From Cytidiella melzeri (Eukaryota > Basidiomycota > Agaricomycetes > Polyporales > Irpicaceae), in NCBI GenBank assembly GCA_022592445.1, contig JABYQR010000059.1:103761-167760 (forward strand): a stretch of 64,000 bases of DNA, given 5' to 3'. How positions within the stretch are numbered: the first letter of the stretch is position 1; every line of letters begins with the position of its first letter. Under the pieces are notes generated by a model that was not told the DNA's origin, searched no databases, and saw only the letters and a program-made list of their open reading frames with translations. Of the stretch, positions 21,850 through 32,794 are shown piece after piece. The position numbers and the translations under genes are program-made.

Positions 21850-22016
21850 AATCCATCACATGCGGATGATCTACACCCAATCTATACAAAATGCACCAGA
21901 CCCTCGGGGCCCACGCGTGCTTTTTGATTTGCCTTTTTCTTCTCAAACAGCACGCGCGCGCGTCTGCCTTTTTAGGAACGCAGTGACTGGCCCCGAGAGG
22001 TCTGGGTACGAGACTA
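21850..22016. repeat. right TIR of the RecQ/DUF6589 element
   Basis: Contains ATGCGGATGATCTACACCC and CACCAGACC, a variable CG-rich middle, and the terminus GGTCTGGGTACGAGACTA at 22016. The inverse of the split left TIR; best conserved at the two ends. Confidence 0.85.
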
Positions 22017-22025
22017 GCTGTTCTG
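22017..22025. repeat. right 9-bp target-site duplication
   Basis: GCTGTTCTG, identical to 1532-1540. Confidence 0.85.
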
Positions 22026-22422
22026 CATCTTACTCTTTTCACACCAGTACCTCTTGCCTTCTCCTTTACCAGACGTAAGCTGCGACTAGCTACCACAAAG
22101 ACTACCAACCTCCTTTTCTCCTTCTCGACCTACCGCTGTTGAGCTGCCTTGTCTGCATTGTAGCCAAATTGCGCGTTGGTTTTGCACTCGTCCGCCCACT
22201 GGTACGTGCTCCACTTCCCTTGCCCTCCTCATCCTCCTCCTCCATGACCTTCAGACCTACACTACTCTGCTACCTTTTGCCTCTATCATCTATTGGCCTC
22301 CTGCATACTCTTGTCCCTCCTCTTCTACTCCTCACCATCCTCCAATTAAAGATCTTCTGGTCCAGCCAACTACTCTCCTGTGTCTCCCTTGTCTGTTCTA
22401 GCCCCAATTCCGCATATGCATA
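22026..22422. other. intergenic, pyrimidine-rich
   Basis: CT-rich sequence (for example CCTCATCCTCCTCCTCC near 22225). No coding signal or repeat ends recognised. Before the insertions this followed directly on 592-600. Confidence 0.4.
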
Positions 22423-22965
22423 ATGTTGTAAAAGCAGGGTTTTGATGTGTGCACGGGAAGGGGGCTTGAAAAAGGGGAACACAATGTTGATAGAATAGCT
22501 ACGCAAATACAAGGTTTGTATAATATTTTACCTAGCAGATAAGCTAAAAAGAAAGCTTCCAGAACAGGTAGTCTGCACGGAATCATGAAAGGCAAGGGGT
22601 GGGAACAAATGGGTACAAACAAAAAGTAGCAGGAAAAACAAAAATACAACACATAAAGCAGGGGTTTGAGCTGGGATATGTGGGTAGGATGAGACAAGAG
22701 ATTTCCCAGATTACACACATCCTCAATGGCCATTGCAGGATGTTGTGCGTGATATGGCTAGAAAATAGAACTGAAGGTGAAGCCATGTTGTAAATGCAGG
22801 GTTTTGATGCACGCACGGGAAGGGGGCTCAAAAAAGAGAACACAATGTTATTGAATAGCTACAAAAAATACATGGTTTTTATATTACCTTACCAGATGGA
22901 TAAGCTGAAAAGAGAAATCCAAAACAGGTAATCCACGCAGAATGATGAAAGGCGGGCGGCAGGAA
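22423..22965 (+). repeat. direct repeat pair, about 175 bp each
   Basis: 22425-22600 and 22786-22965 share ATGTTGTAAAnGCAGGGTTTTGATG, CACGGGAAGGGGGCT, GAACACAATGTT and AATAGCTAC, and end in similar AACAGGTA and GCAGAAT words. Divergence is moderate. No ORF. Confidence 0.7.
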
Positions 22966-22984
22966 CAAAGTGTAACCCTGCTCA

Positions 22985-23215
22985 CGCAGATTACCCGATT
23001 TGTATGTAGATTATGTAACGTGATTCGACACCGTCGTGGACGAGACGTGTGTCGAACGACTCTCTCTTCTCAACGCTCTACTTTACGAACCCCTTGTACT
23101 ACATACTCGCACCCGTTGTCGCGCATCTGGACAATACAGCGCGGTCCCGTTCCTTTTCTGAATGACCGCGCGCCCCAGTGAAGACGAGCCGCCAACTCGC
23201 CTTACACTAAAAAGA
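22985..23215 (+). repeat. dispersed repeat A, CpG-rich copy
   Basis: CpG-rich version (ACGTGATTCGACACCGTCGTG) of a repeat also at about 25404-25625, and inverted at about 40790-41000. In the other copies most CpGs are TpG or CpA. Confidence 0.75.
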
Positions 23216-24033
23216 GGTGGGAAAACTATAAATACAACAAACCACAAGGTTATGTCAACAGGATACTCAAAAGAGGTGCTGTCACAGAGACGAAGCTCGA
23301 TGCAACAAAAAGGGACATGATGTGGACGACAACAAAGAGGTGATGGCAGGCGTGAAGCACAGTGCTCTCACCAGCTATCAGACTTTTACAATTCCTGAAG
23401 AATGAAGAAGAATTGTTCCAGTGTGCTCCAGCACATTGATGCCTTTTCAGATGTGACCTTTTTGTCCCTCAAAGTGTGGGAATTTGATGGTCATACAGAC
23501 AATAACAGTGTCAATAACAAAACAATGAATCCAGCTGATGGCATCACACTGGCCTTGTTATCAGCCCTTTATAACTTTGTATCAGGTCACTTTTGCAATC
23601 AAAATGCAGTTTTAGATTTTTACAGACTGCATATGGGTACAGATTTGTACACATGATACACCATTGGATAGCCCTATCTTGTGGCAACATCCTGGTACAA
23701 ACATCCTGTCAATTGAAGTGGTAATGAGCACATTATGGCCAGTCTACTGAAAATGGTCTTCCAGACTCAGATTCAAACTCCACTCCTGCTGGCAAATGAT
23801 GTCAAATTCTGATCAGGTACATGTGCAGCAATCCACAGACATTGCTTGCTCTTTGAACAAGGAATACAATTGGAAGACATGCCACACATAGTATTGCCTC
23901 TGAGCAAGAATTACCAGTACTTTGGAAGCTAACTACAAATTCACAACCCCTACATTCTTGGACAATGTAAATTTTTGGCTGCATTAGTAGTGAGTACTGT
24001 ATCTGATTGTTCCACAAAGTCTCACAACTGTTA
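23216..24033 (+). repeat. mixed repeat fragments, no gene
   Basis: 23277-23390 is a fragment of a repeat also at 32960-33065 (inverted) and 36838-36950 (GTGGTGGCAGGCGTATAGCA-like). 23727-23842 matches 57765-57880 (TTATGGCCAGTCTACTG). The remainder has no coding signal. Confidence 0.6.
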
Positions 24034-24990
24034 GTTGCTCTCTAAGCAGGAGTTACAATCAGAACACAGCCTGTGGCAGTTCCAATGGGGGTGAGGCAGT
24101 TCAGACATCAACAGGACATGGTTGCATCAGCAGCAAGCACTGCATTGGATTGTTGCACAAATGTTCACAACCATTAGTTGCTCTCTAAGAAGGAGTTCCA
24201 ATCTAAACACAACCTGTGGAAGTTCTAGTGGGGCTGATACAGTTGAGACATCAACAGGATGTGGTTTCATCAGCATAGAGCACTGCCTTTGATTCTTCCA
24301 TACAGTTTCACAACCACCAGTTGCTCTACAAGCAGGAGTTACAATCAGAACACAGTCTGTGGCAGTTTCAATAGGAGTGAGGCAGTTCAGACATCAACAG
24401 GACGTGGTTGCATCAGAATAAAGCACTGCCTTTGATTCTTCCATACAGTCTCACAACCACCAGCTGCTTTATAAGCATGAGTTACAATCAGAACACAGTC
24501 TGTGGCAGTTCCAATGGGGGTGATGCAGCTAAGACATCAACAGGACATAATTGCATCAGCAGCAAGCACTGCATTGGATTGTTCCACAAAGTTTCACAAC
24601 CATTCATTGCTCTGTAAGGAGGGGTTACAATCAGAACATAGCCTGTGGTGGTTCTGATGGGGCTGAGGCAGTTCAAACATGAACAGGACGTGGTTGCATC
24701 AGCATAGAGCACTGCCTTCAATTGTTCCATACAGTTTCACAAGCACCGGTTGCTCTATAAGCAGGAGTCACAATCAGAACACAGCCTGTGGCAGTTCTAG
24801 TGGGGCTGATACAGTTGAGACATCAACAGGACGTGGTTGCATCAGCATAGAGCACTGCCTTTGATTCTTCCACACAGGTTCACAACCACTAGTTGCTCTA
24901 TAAGCAGGAGTTACAATCAGAACCCAGCCTGTGGCAGCTCCAATGGGGGTGAGGCAGTGCAGACATCAACAGGACACATGTAACATGTTT
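24034..24990 (+). repeat. 143-bp tandem repeat, about 6.7 units
   Basis: Units start at 24034, 24177, 24320, 24463, 24606, 24749 and 24892, exactly 143 bp apart. Each begins near GTTGCTCTxTAAG and includes AATCAGAACACAGCCTGTGG and GACATCAACAGGAC. Units are clearly diverged. A shorter inverted array of the same unit is at 41390-41740. Confidence 0.93.
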
Positions 24991-25829
24991 CAGCAATTGA
25001 TCCAATGAGACACCCTCAAGCCCTTCATTCCTGAAGCAAGTAATTTTCTAGAATTAGCAGTGAACACTGCACAAGATTAATGGCAAGATAGATGGAGCTC
25101 CTTGCTACCATTGGTGACTATCTTCATCAATGTATGGCTCCTGTTCCCGCAACCAAATTTATCAATTGTAGTACAGTCACTTTATCCCAGATCAAGTTGC
25201 CTATCAAAGGTGTCACCAATAGCAAATGCCTGTAATACAGTCAATATTGATGACCAGATGGCTTGGCAAGGTCCTCACCAGGCACAGAATTGTTTACTGA
25301 GGTTCTTTGTGATAACAAAGTCACAGGTGCAATTAACTATTTCATGCTATATGATTTATTCAATTTGCTATCAATAACAAAATCACTTGTAGCTCTGCTC
25401 CTGCAGTTTACCAAATTGTATCTAGACTATTTAACATAGTTCAACACCATTAAGAAGAAGACGCATGTCAAACAATCTTCATCTCCATGCTCTACTCCAC
25501 AAACTTGTTTCAATTCTCTACTCACACCCATTGTTGCACTTCAAACAATACAGCATAGTGCCTCTTTTTTCATGAATGATTGTGTGCTCCAGTGAGGACA
25601 AACCACCAACTCACTATACATTACTCATTGGAAAAGCTATTCCCAACAAAATTACTTGTTCAGGCTTCTACCAGCACCAAGATTACTTACAAATCTTGCT
25701 CAAAAAGTAATATTTCATTCCATCCTCAGGAATTGTACTTGCCGCTTGCTGGCCTTGCTAACGCTAGTATGCAAGTTGCTAGCCCAGTAAAGACCAAGAT
25801 AGTATTGGGTACTACTAGCTATGTAGTAC
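24991..25829 (+). repeat. repeat block downstream of the array (copy of 40690-41400)
   Basis: Matches 41400 down to 40690 in inverse orientation (GAGACACCCTCAA, TCAATGTATGGCTCCT, TACAGTCAATATTGATGACC). It includes the CpG-poor copy of repeat A at 25404-25625. No ORF. Confidence 0.75.
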
Positions 25830-26389
25830 AGGAGGGGTTTGCTTGCCTATCCCAGTAAAGCCCATGAGGTAGAGATGGGGGGCTAGGAGCGTACATGCAG
25901 CAGTATATATTGACTTCAGGGACCTGTGCACAGACCATGTTAAGGGCAGGCTTTGCAAGAAGCCATGTGAACAAAGAACAATGGCTATTGTCTGGACTGT
26001 GCCAAGACCTCTACTCGTGAGAGAATCTATCTAAAAGGAGACCAACTATTGTATTCCATTTCCACACCTTTGAGAACATTCTTCCATAAAGAGAACAATG
26101 GCAAAAGAACAATAGGAGTCCATGTGAGTGGTATCTATGACAGAACCCTAGCTATGGGCTGAGCCATGTGGTTGTAGCCATGTGGTCTTACATAAGCTGA
26201 GTCACGTGCCAGTGTGATGTAGCACCAAGTAATGTGACCATGTAGAGTGTCTAAGTCACGTGATATGGGTGCTTAATAGATGTGCAAGGGGTTTGTGCAG
26301 AGAGGGTTGCAAGCTAGGTTGCAACCAGGTTTCAAGCTAGTTTCAAAGGTAAAAATTAGAGGTAAAATGCGAAAAATAAGGGCTAGTCA
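25830..26389 (+). repeat. dispersed repeat B, CpG-poor copy
   Basis: About 560 bp shared with 36958-37530 (GAGAATCTATCTAAAAGGAG, GGGCTAGTCAGGCCATCCA). CG in the other copy is often TG or CA here. Function unknown; possibly a terminal fragment of an element. Confidence 0.8.
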
Positions 26390-27400
26390 GGCCATCCACG
26401 ACACAATGTCTCTAGCAGCTCGCAGTCCATCCGTTGCCATTTGAGCATTGAAGAGACGTAAGAGAGCATTTTGCATACTCTGGTAAGCTGAGGTGTCGAT
26501 TGCAATGACATCCCAGGAGAATGAAGCATAATGGAAATCACTGTGGCTCAAAGGCTGCAAAATCTGCACACATCTTCTCAGCACTCCCTCTGCAGTCCAA
26601 GTCTCCGCTGAGCCGTCATCTGGGTGCGCAAAGACAATGTTGTACTGTTTCTTTACCTGTTATACTTCAATGGTCAGTCCAAGGCACCCACACATGCTTG
26701 TCCTATGATTTGTACTCACAACACAATAAGCCATGATGTGCCTCCTCAGTCACATCCACCCTGTCACCTCCAGCACACTCACAAAAGGCTTCAGCTCCAG
26801 AGTCCTTCAACATCACCTCTGTTGGTATGATTGCTCTATACACTGCATCCCCTGTTGCTCTCGGTGGACTAGCCTGTTTGCCTATTCCAGCCAAACCACC
26901 TTCTGCACAAAACTCTTCACACCATCCGCGCCGACAATCAAATCCCCTTCAGCCACTTCCCCACCCACTAAAGTCACACTTTACCTGTCTTCCAATGACT
27001 CACTACCAAGATGCACTGCTGTGACAGTTGACTTCAACCTCAAAAATACATGCCGGTTGTTGTTGTCCGTTGCGGCCCCAGGCTTTTCCACCTCCCGCAC
27101 CTTGAGTAGCCCATACAACAGCCTATGAAAATCTGCCCTGTAATTATGGCAATAAGGTATCCCATATCTCCGTTCCATACCCTCCCAGCTTGTTTACCCC
27201 ACAATCTTTCCATCTGCATACCTCCTTGACGCAATCCTGTCAGGTTTAACAGACACCTCCTCTAGCGCTTTCCCAAGGCCCCACCGACAGAGAAGATGCA
27301 AGATGTTCAGGGTGACTTGGATGCCAGCACCCACTTTACCCAGGGCAGAGGCAGCCTTGAGAATGGTTATTTTGGGGCCGGCCTGGGAGAGTGTGTGGGC
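26387..27400 (-). pseudogene. decayed FAD-dependent monooxygenase (salicylate hydroxylase-like)
   Basis: Minus-strand fragments in several frames keep family order: ALGKVGAGIQVTLNILHLL, RRYADGKIVG, a substrate-binding region (GMERRYGIPY, HNYRADFHRLLYGLL), GDLIVGADGVKSF (FAD-binding GD motif), RATGDAVYRAIIPTEVML, VTGWM, NIVFAHPDDGSAETWTAEG, and a C-terminal LRLFNAQMATDGLRAARD. The N-terminal dinucleotide-binding GxGxxG is missing or too decayed. Stops and frame changes occur throughout, so it cannot make protein. Intact relatives hydroxylate aromatic acids with FAD and NAD(P)H. It abuts repeat B. Confidence 0.8.
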
Positions 27401-27949
27401 ATATCAAATATCTCCCATGGTAAAACAATGGCATACATGTAACATTTTTTCACAGAACAAATTCACTGTACACATGCAAGGGGAAAATTTATGGAAGTAT
27501 TTAAGTGCCTTTTTCAAGGGGGTAAATCCTTGTGGTTCTGCAGTGCTATCAAGCTTGGTACTGTCAAGGAACCACCTTTGCAAATGTGTTTGCAACGAGT
27601 GGCTCATTTAATGTCTGGTTGCATAATTATCAGCTCAAAAATCACAATAGTTGACTGTTACCTAGAGCAATACATCATGTATGATTTTTAGAGGTTTTGA
27701 GAATGAGACTGTATCTTGTACAACGAGCAGGACACTGCTGTTGATGAAAGTCATGTTTTGCAACAGCGTACCCTTAATTTGTCACAGATTGATCAGATGG
27801 TCACAGCAATGCCACTTGGCATATGATGAAGCGCTTCCCTAAAGCATGTGACACTACTCACCCCTTTGTCACACAAACTTGAAACTATCCCATTCCAAGT
27901 TGAATAGCCTCTTTGATAGTTTCAAAAAGCTTGTGAGTATATATCAGCC
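27401..27949. other. no gene seen
   Basis: AT-rich, CpG-poor sequence between the monooxygenase fossil and an LTR. Short open frames look random. Confidence 0.45.
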
Positions 27950-28604
27950 TGTAACAGTAATGCTACACTCACCAGATAAGTTGGTTAATTTGAGGGGGAT
28001 GTGGTGAGATAGAGAGTAAGAGTGGTGGTGAGTGAAGTACTGGAGAGTACAGAGTAGTCCTTTATCAACAGAGTGGATAAGACTGAGGGGATATGCCCTC
28101 AGGAGTGCCTCTATATATACATGAAGGGGAGGACCCCAGGTACTACCCTAAGACCCCTAATACCTACATGAGTAAGCAAAGTAATCTACCATACTAAGCA
28201 TGCCCTATGCCCTAGTGGTGCCACTTCAATAATCAACCAAAAGCAATTGTCCCCATGACCTGATCCCATGACCCAGTTCCAAGGCTAGACTTTTCCAGAA
28301 GGTTCTAAGAACTATGACATCATCTAATGGAATGTTCTATACTATGACATCATAGTTCCAGCATGTTCCACAAGGTTCCAGAGAGTTCTATCATGTGATA
28401 CACAGATAAGGAAAGGAGCGCATCAGCGCATCAATTGATAGGCACTGAGAATAAGCACCTTATAAGCGCCAGATAAGTGCTGGATAAGCGCCTAAATAGA
28501 CGCCGGATAAGCGCTGGATAAGTGTTTGACAAGCGCTTAAATATTCCCAATAATACCATTGCCTGGTAAGGCAAGTCTTGTAGAAACATTGAAAATCTGT
28601 GACA
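27950..28604 (-). repeat. Ty3-type LTR (655 bp), copy 2
   Basis: On the minus strand runs TGTCACAG to CTGTTACA. The 5-bp flanks (CAGCC and CAGTG) do not match. It abuts the RT of the element at 28610-31587 exactly where pol breaks off, so it is either that element's 3' LTR after an internal deletion or an insertion into it. Confidence 0.85.
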
Positions 28605-28609
28605 CAGTG

Positions 28610-29600
28610 ATGTTGTTCAGTTTTTGTAGTCTTGCACAAGGCGCAACGAGCCATCTTTCTTCTTGACAAAGAACACAGGTGCTGCAATTGGACTTTTCAA
28701 TTTCCGGATGTAACCTTTTTGGAGTTCCTCTTTGATCCATTGATCTAGAGAATTCTTTTCCATTGGAGACAGCGGGTATAGTTTAGCCGCTTTGGGAAGG
28801 GAGGCACCTTCCTCAAATTCGATCGCGTGATCGTACGGTTTGCATAACAGCATGCGCTCTGATTTTTTCTTTGAAAAGACGTCACCAAATTCCCATGTAT
28901 ATTTTGGTACTAATGGTTTCCAATTGATGGATTCTTGTTTGTCAAAGCTGTCTTCAAAGCCCTCATCTTCCTTTACAGAAAGTTCAGCAATTATTTCTGC
29001 TATTTCTTGGTCTTCTGGATTGTCTAAGTCGATCCAGTGAACGTGAGGGTTGTCCGGATTGACACTTCCTATTCCGTGCAGGTTGTCTGACACCAAACGT
29101 CCCTTAGGTAACTCAGGTTCATCAATCTCTTCTTGAGTTACAGTGATGGTTTTACGAGCTCTTGGGGCATAGAGTTCAGGACATCTGGTAAATCTCCACT
29201 CGCCATTTGCCCAATCTTTTTCCGGATTATGGCGGCGTAAGAAGGTCATCCCGGTAATCATTTGTTTACTACCGAGATCAGTGGAGAGCATGTGTTGTCT
29301 TGCTCTGTGCAAACCTATTTCTAGGTATGCACGTACTGAATGAGTGACTTGACCATCTTTTTTGGGAGTACCGTTGACGTTGATGACGTTAAACAGTGAT
29401 GCCAGTTGATTTGTTACCAGATTGTTACTTTCAACCACTGACTTACCGATGAACGTGGTTGTGGCTCCTGAATCTACCAGAGCTTTGACCTGCACTTTCT
29501 TTCCATATACCCAAATTGTGACTGGTAGAAAAAATGAATTCTTTGAACGCGCTACATTTTTGACAGTATCTACGGTTCAAAGATCGAGGGTATCAGTCCC
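28610..29600 (-). pseudogene. Ty3-type protease and start of RT, truncated
   Basis: Protease LVDSGATTTFIGKSVV keeps its catalytic DSG and is preceded by LPVTIWVYGKKVQ. A long linker (RRHNPEKDWANGEWRF) and RT start follow: AAKLYPLSPMEKNSLDQWI, KSPIAAPVFFVKKKDGSLRL and VQDYK. One A appears lost in YKKLNN, and after LNNITV pol ends at the LTR. The palm (YxDD), RNase H and integrase are absent. Confidence 0.85.
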
Positions 29601-29623
29601 TAAGCATGCATGTTTGCAGGGAG

Positions 29624-31587
29624 TCACATGATGCTTCGGAAAAAATCCTTGCCCTTGGTCGGCTTTTTCCCTTTACCCTTGTCAGGGGACGAGTGAGGAG
29701 TCAAAGGTTCATCATCTTCAGTTGGAACCTCCTCAATATGAGCTGCCAACTCTAGGCGCGTGGTATTAACATTTTTTGTTTTAGACAACCAGGCTTTAGG
29801 GGTATCTGCCTCGCTGTCTGTTCCTGAGTCCTCGGTATCTGCTGCCCGAATCGTTTTTGGCACCGAAGACTTTCCATCCTTCTTTCCTTCCTTTTTCTTA
29901 TTGTCGGGCTTCTTCTTAAGGCCATTGAGGCTACATTTGTCCGTGTTATGTCCTTTGAACCCGTGAATGTGACAGAACTTTTCCGACTTTTCAGTTGAGT
30001 TCACCTCCTTGCCTTTGCCCTTGTTCCGCTTCTCATTCTTCTTCTTCTTCTTATCTGCCACGTTCACCTCCATGGGAGTGGACATATCCTTCTCCTTCGC
30101 AAAGATCTGGCCCTGCGCTTTCTCAGGATATACCTTCTTGTGGATGTCCAACAAGAGGTTGAGGAATTGAGGCCATGTGGTAGGGATTTGATTTTCATCT
30201 TTCCCAATCATGACGGGCCTCATGTCCTTCTCAATGACATGCTTGAGCTTATGGATAAGCAAGTCGTCTTCGTATCCTGAGAGCCTTCCAAGCATACAGA
30301 AGTGTTCCGCGTACTGGACAAAGTTCTTGTGAGCCAGATCCGTAACGTGAAACAAGGCGTTGAGCTCCTTCGAGCACCTTCCTTGTCATCCCGTTGACCG
30401 TACTGTACCTTGAGCTTGTTCTCGAACTCTTCCCACCTTCTAATTGTCCAACCCTTTGTCAGCTTCTTGATCCACGGCTCCATGTATTGAGCCACCATGC
30501 CTGAGAGCTGGTTCATCGTGACGGCAATACATTGCCTGTCAGTAGCAACATTCTCGTGGACAAGCCACAGAGAGCTCTTGTTCAACCACTCGTTGAACTT
30601 GACCTTGCCATCAGTGCTGTTGAACTCCAGAGGTTTGCCAATCTTGGGCTGGCATGAGGATCCTCCTTGTCCTTGAGACAAGGGAAGCTGATTGATCTGG
30701 TTGACCACATTTGTGATCGTTGTCTTGACCATGTCGAGGTCAGTGTCCATCCGCTGAACTTGCGTGTCCGCAGTGAACTGCGAATGTAGGTCTTGAGTGA
30801 CCTTATCAACATATTCCTGGAGGTTATCCTCCAGCAATGACAACTGATTGTTCCAGATGAAGACCATAATATAACCCCATCTTTGATGTATGTCTACAAA
30901 ACTAATCCTGCCTAAACTCTTTAAGTCCTTTTTTAACATTCTCCATTCCCTATTTGACATCTTGTCCGTGTGATTCTCCCTGAGCCACTGCTCAATCATG
31001 AAGACACGACCGATCAGCAGCTGGGCTTTCTCCCGACAAGCGTTGAGCTGGTGATTAGATGATTGCCCACCACTCGAGAAGGAGGTGTCCAGCTTCTTGA
31101 GCACAGGCTCAAGCCTTTGACAAGCTGCTGTGACCATCGGTTCAAACTCCTGTTGACGAAGCATAAGCTTTGTCTTACAGAAGTGGAGGTTGGCAGGGAG
31201 TGGAGAGGGAGTGGGAATGTAAGCGCGTCGATTGCACTACTCAATACGTTGGAGAGGAGAAAGCTTTTCAGCTTCCTTCTTCTCTTGCTTCTCAATACGA
31301 TCGAGAAGGCTAAGCTGGGACATGAAACTAGAGACCTTGCTCATGCAAGCTTGGTTCTCTTTGTGCTCAATAGTCGTACAAGCTTGCTCCTCAAGGTCAA
31401 TCCTCTTGATGAGGGGCTTGTTGTCGCGGTACTTGAGCCGGCGAGGCTTGCCAGCGTCTTCGAACTTGCCAAGAGTCTCCTTGGAGACTGTAAGGTGTTC
31501 TTGAAGTCTGGTGACTTTGTTGCGGACAGGGATGGAGTTAGGGGTCTTGCGACCAGACCTGACAGCTACGTAGCGGGAAAGCGGCAT
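29624..31587 (-). pseudogene. gag of the same Ty3-type element
   Basis: ATG at 31587 (MPLSRYVAVRSGRKTP). A coiled, charged N-terminal part has one in-frame TAG at 31239-31237; the frame then continues RQQEFEPMVTAACQRLEPVL. The central gag region (GKPLEFNSTDGKVKFNEWL, VRYGQRD-like) meets a one-base loss near 30370. The shifted frame continues LFHVTDLAHKNFVQYAEHF, a Lys-rich stretch and a knuckle CHIHGFKGHNTDKC (CHHC type). Only these two lesions are evident. Confidence 0.82.
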
Positions 31588-32164
31588 GGTGACTGTGTGA
31601 CAATGTGTGATGAGCTTGACAGCTCAGTGATGTGCAAAACAAATCTCCATAAAGGAGAGGTCCTGTGTGTGCGTGGGGTAGTGCCGGAGTCAGCCTGGAC
31701 TCTCTTTCCAGGTCTGGTGGTGAATAGGATCTCCGTCACGGTTCCACCCTTGCGGCAAATGGTTGGCGGATCAGTATTTCACTGACCCAAATCCGGCCAG
31801 AACAAGTTACCCGTCTTCGTGCCTAGGCACTCATGGGCTTCTAGTCCTGTTGTCCAGCTCTTATAACGAGCGTCTGACACCAGACTCCACTATCGCCTGT
31901 GGGGAGGCACACTTTCATCATGTTGGCATAGTGCCAACCCCTGCTCTGATCAGCTCTAGAAGCATTGAGCAAGAGGGTGATTCAAGTTGTGCACATCAAG
32001 GCAAAGCCTAGACATGACTACCACTTAGAGCCTATGGTCCGGCTACCTCTATTTCTAGAGGATTTGTAGAGGGGCCCACGCACAGGCACAAGACCTAGAA
32101 GAAAGGGGAAGAAAACCTCCAGCACGTCCAGAGACGTGAGGAAGTAGGGGCAGTCTTATCCAAA
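31588..32164 (-). other. leader of the Ty3-type element
   Basis: Non-coding leader between the 5' LTR and gag. Right after the LTR, on the minus strand, TTTGGATAAGACTG is a candidate primer-binding site; the tRNA was not identified. Confidence 0.5.
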
Positions 32165-32794
32165 TGTAACAGTTAAGGTTACACTCACCAGATAAGTGTT
32201 TAACTTGAGGGGGAGATAGAGAGATAGAGAGATAGAGTGTTGGTGAGAGTGAGTACTGTGGAGTACAAAGTAGTCCTTGATCAACCTATATATACATGAT
32301 GGGGGAGGACCCCAGGTACTACCCTACAACCCCTAATACCTACATAAGTAAGCAAAGTAATCTACCTTACTAAGCATGCTCTATGCCCTAGTGGTGCCAC
32401 TTCAATAATCAACCAATAGCAATTGTCTCCATGACCTGACCCCATGACCTAGTCCCAAGGCTAGACTTGTTCTAGCTTGTTCTAAGACAAGGCTAGACTT
32501 TTCCAGAAGGTTCTTAGAACTATGACATCATCTACTAGAATGTTCTACACTATGACATCATAGTTCCAGCATGTTCCACAAGGTTCCAGAGAGTTCTATC
32601 ATGTGATACACAGATAAGGAAAGAAGTGCATCAGCACATCAGAGACAGTGGGCACATCAGCACATCAATTGATAGGCACTGAAAATAAGCACCAGAATAA
32701 GCACCAGATAAGCGCCAGATAAGCGCTTAAATATTCCCAATAATACCGTTGCCTGGTAAGGCAAGTCTTGTAGAAACATTGAAAATCTGTGACA
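32165..32794 (-). repeat. Ty3-type LTR (630 bp), copy 3, probable 5' LTR
   Basis: On the minus strand TGTCACAG to CTGTTACA, in the right place and orientation to be the 5' LTR of the gag-PR-RT unit. The outer flank does not match the flank of 27950-28604, so a simple intact insertion is not supported. Confidence 0.85.

Larger units (their letters stand above)
1541..22016. mobile_element. composite TIR element carrying RecQ-like helicase and DUF6589 gene
   Basis: Termini are TAGTCTCGTACCCAGACG at 1541 and the inverse ending ACTA at 22016, flanked by the 9-bp direct repeat GCTGTTCTG. The left TIR is split by a Copia insertion and an inversion into 1541-1589 and about 12300-12382; the right TIR is about 21850-22016. 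Removing the Copia element, the Plavaka element and the solo LTR leaves an ancestral unit of roughly 8.8 kb. In its restored order: left TIR, a 2.3-kb arm, RecQ rightward, DUF6589 leftward, right TIR. Long TIRs with a 9-bp duplication recall Mutator-like elements, but no MuDR-type transposase was recognised. The DUF6589 protein is the candidate transposase (inference). Confidence 0.8.

Noticed and set aside
24034..24990. CRISPR-like array
   Set aside because: The whole 143-bp unit repeats with no alternating repeat and unique spacer; the host is a fungus.
27945..28609. 5-bp duplication around the LTR at 27950-28604
   Set aside because: Flanks CAGCC and CAGTG match at only three of five bases, so it is not claimed.
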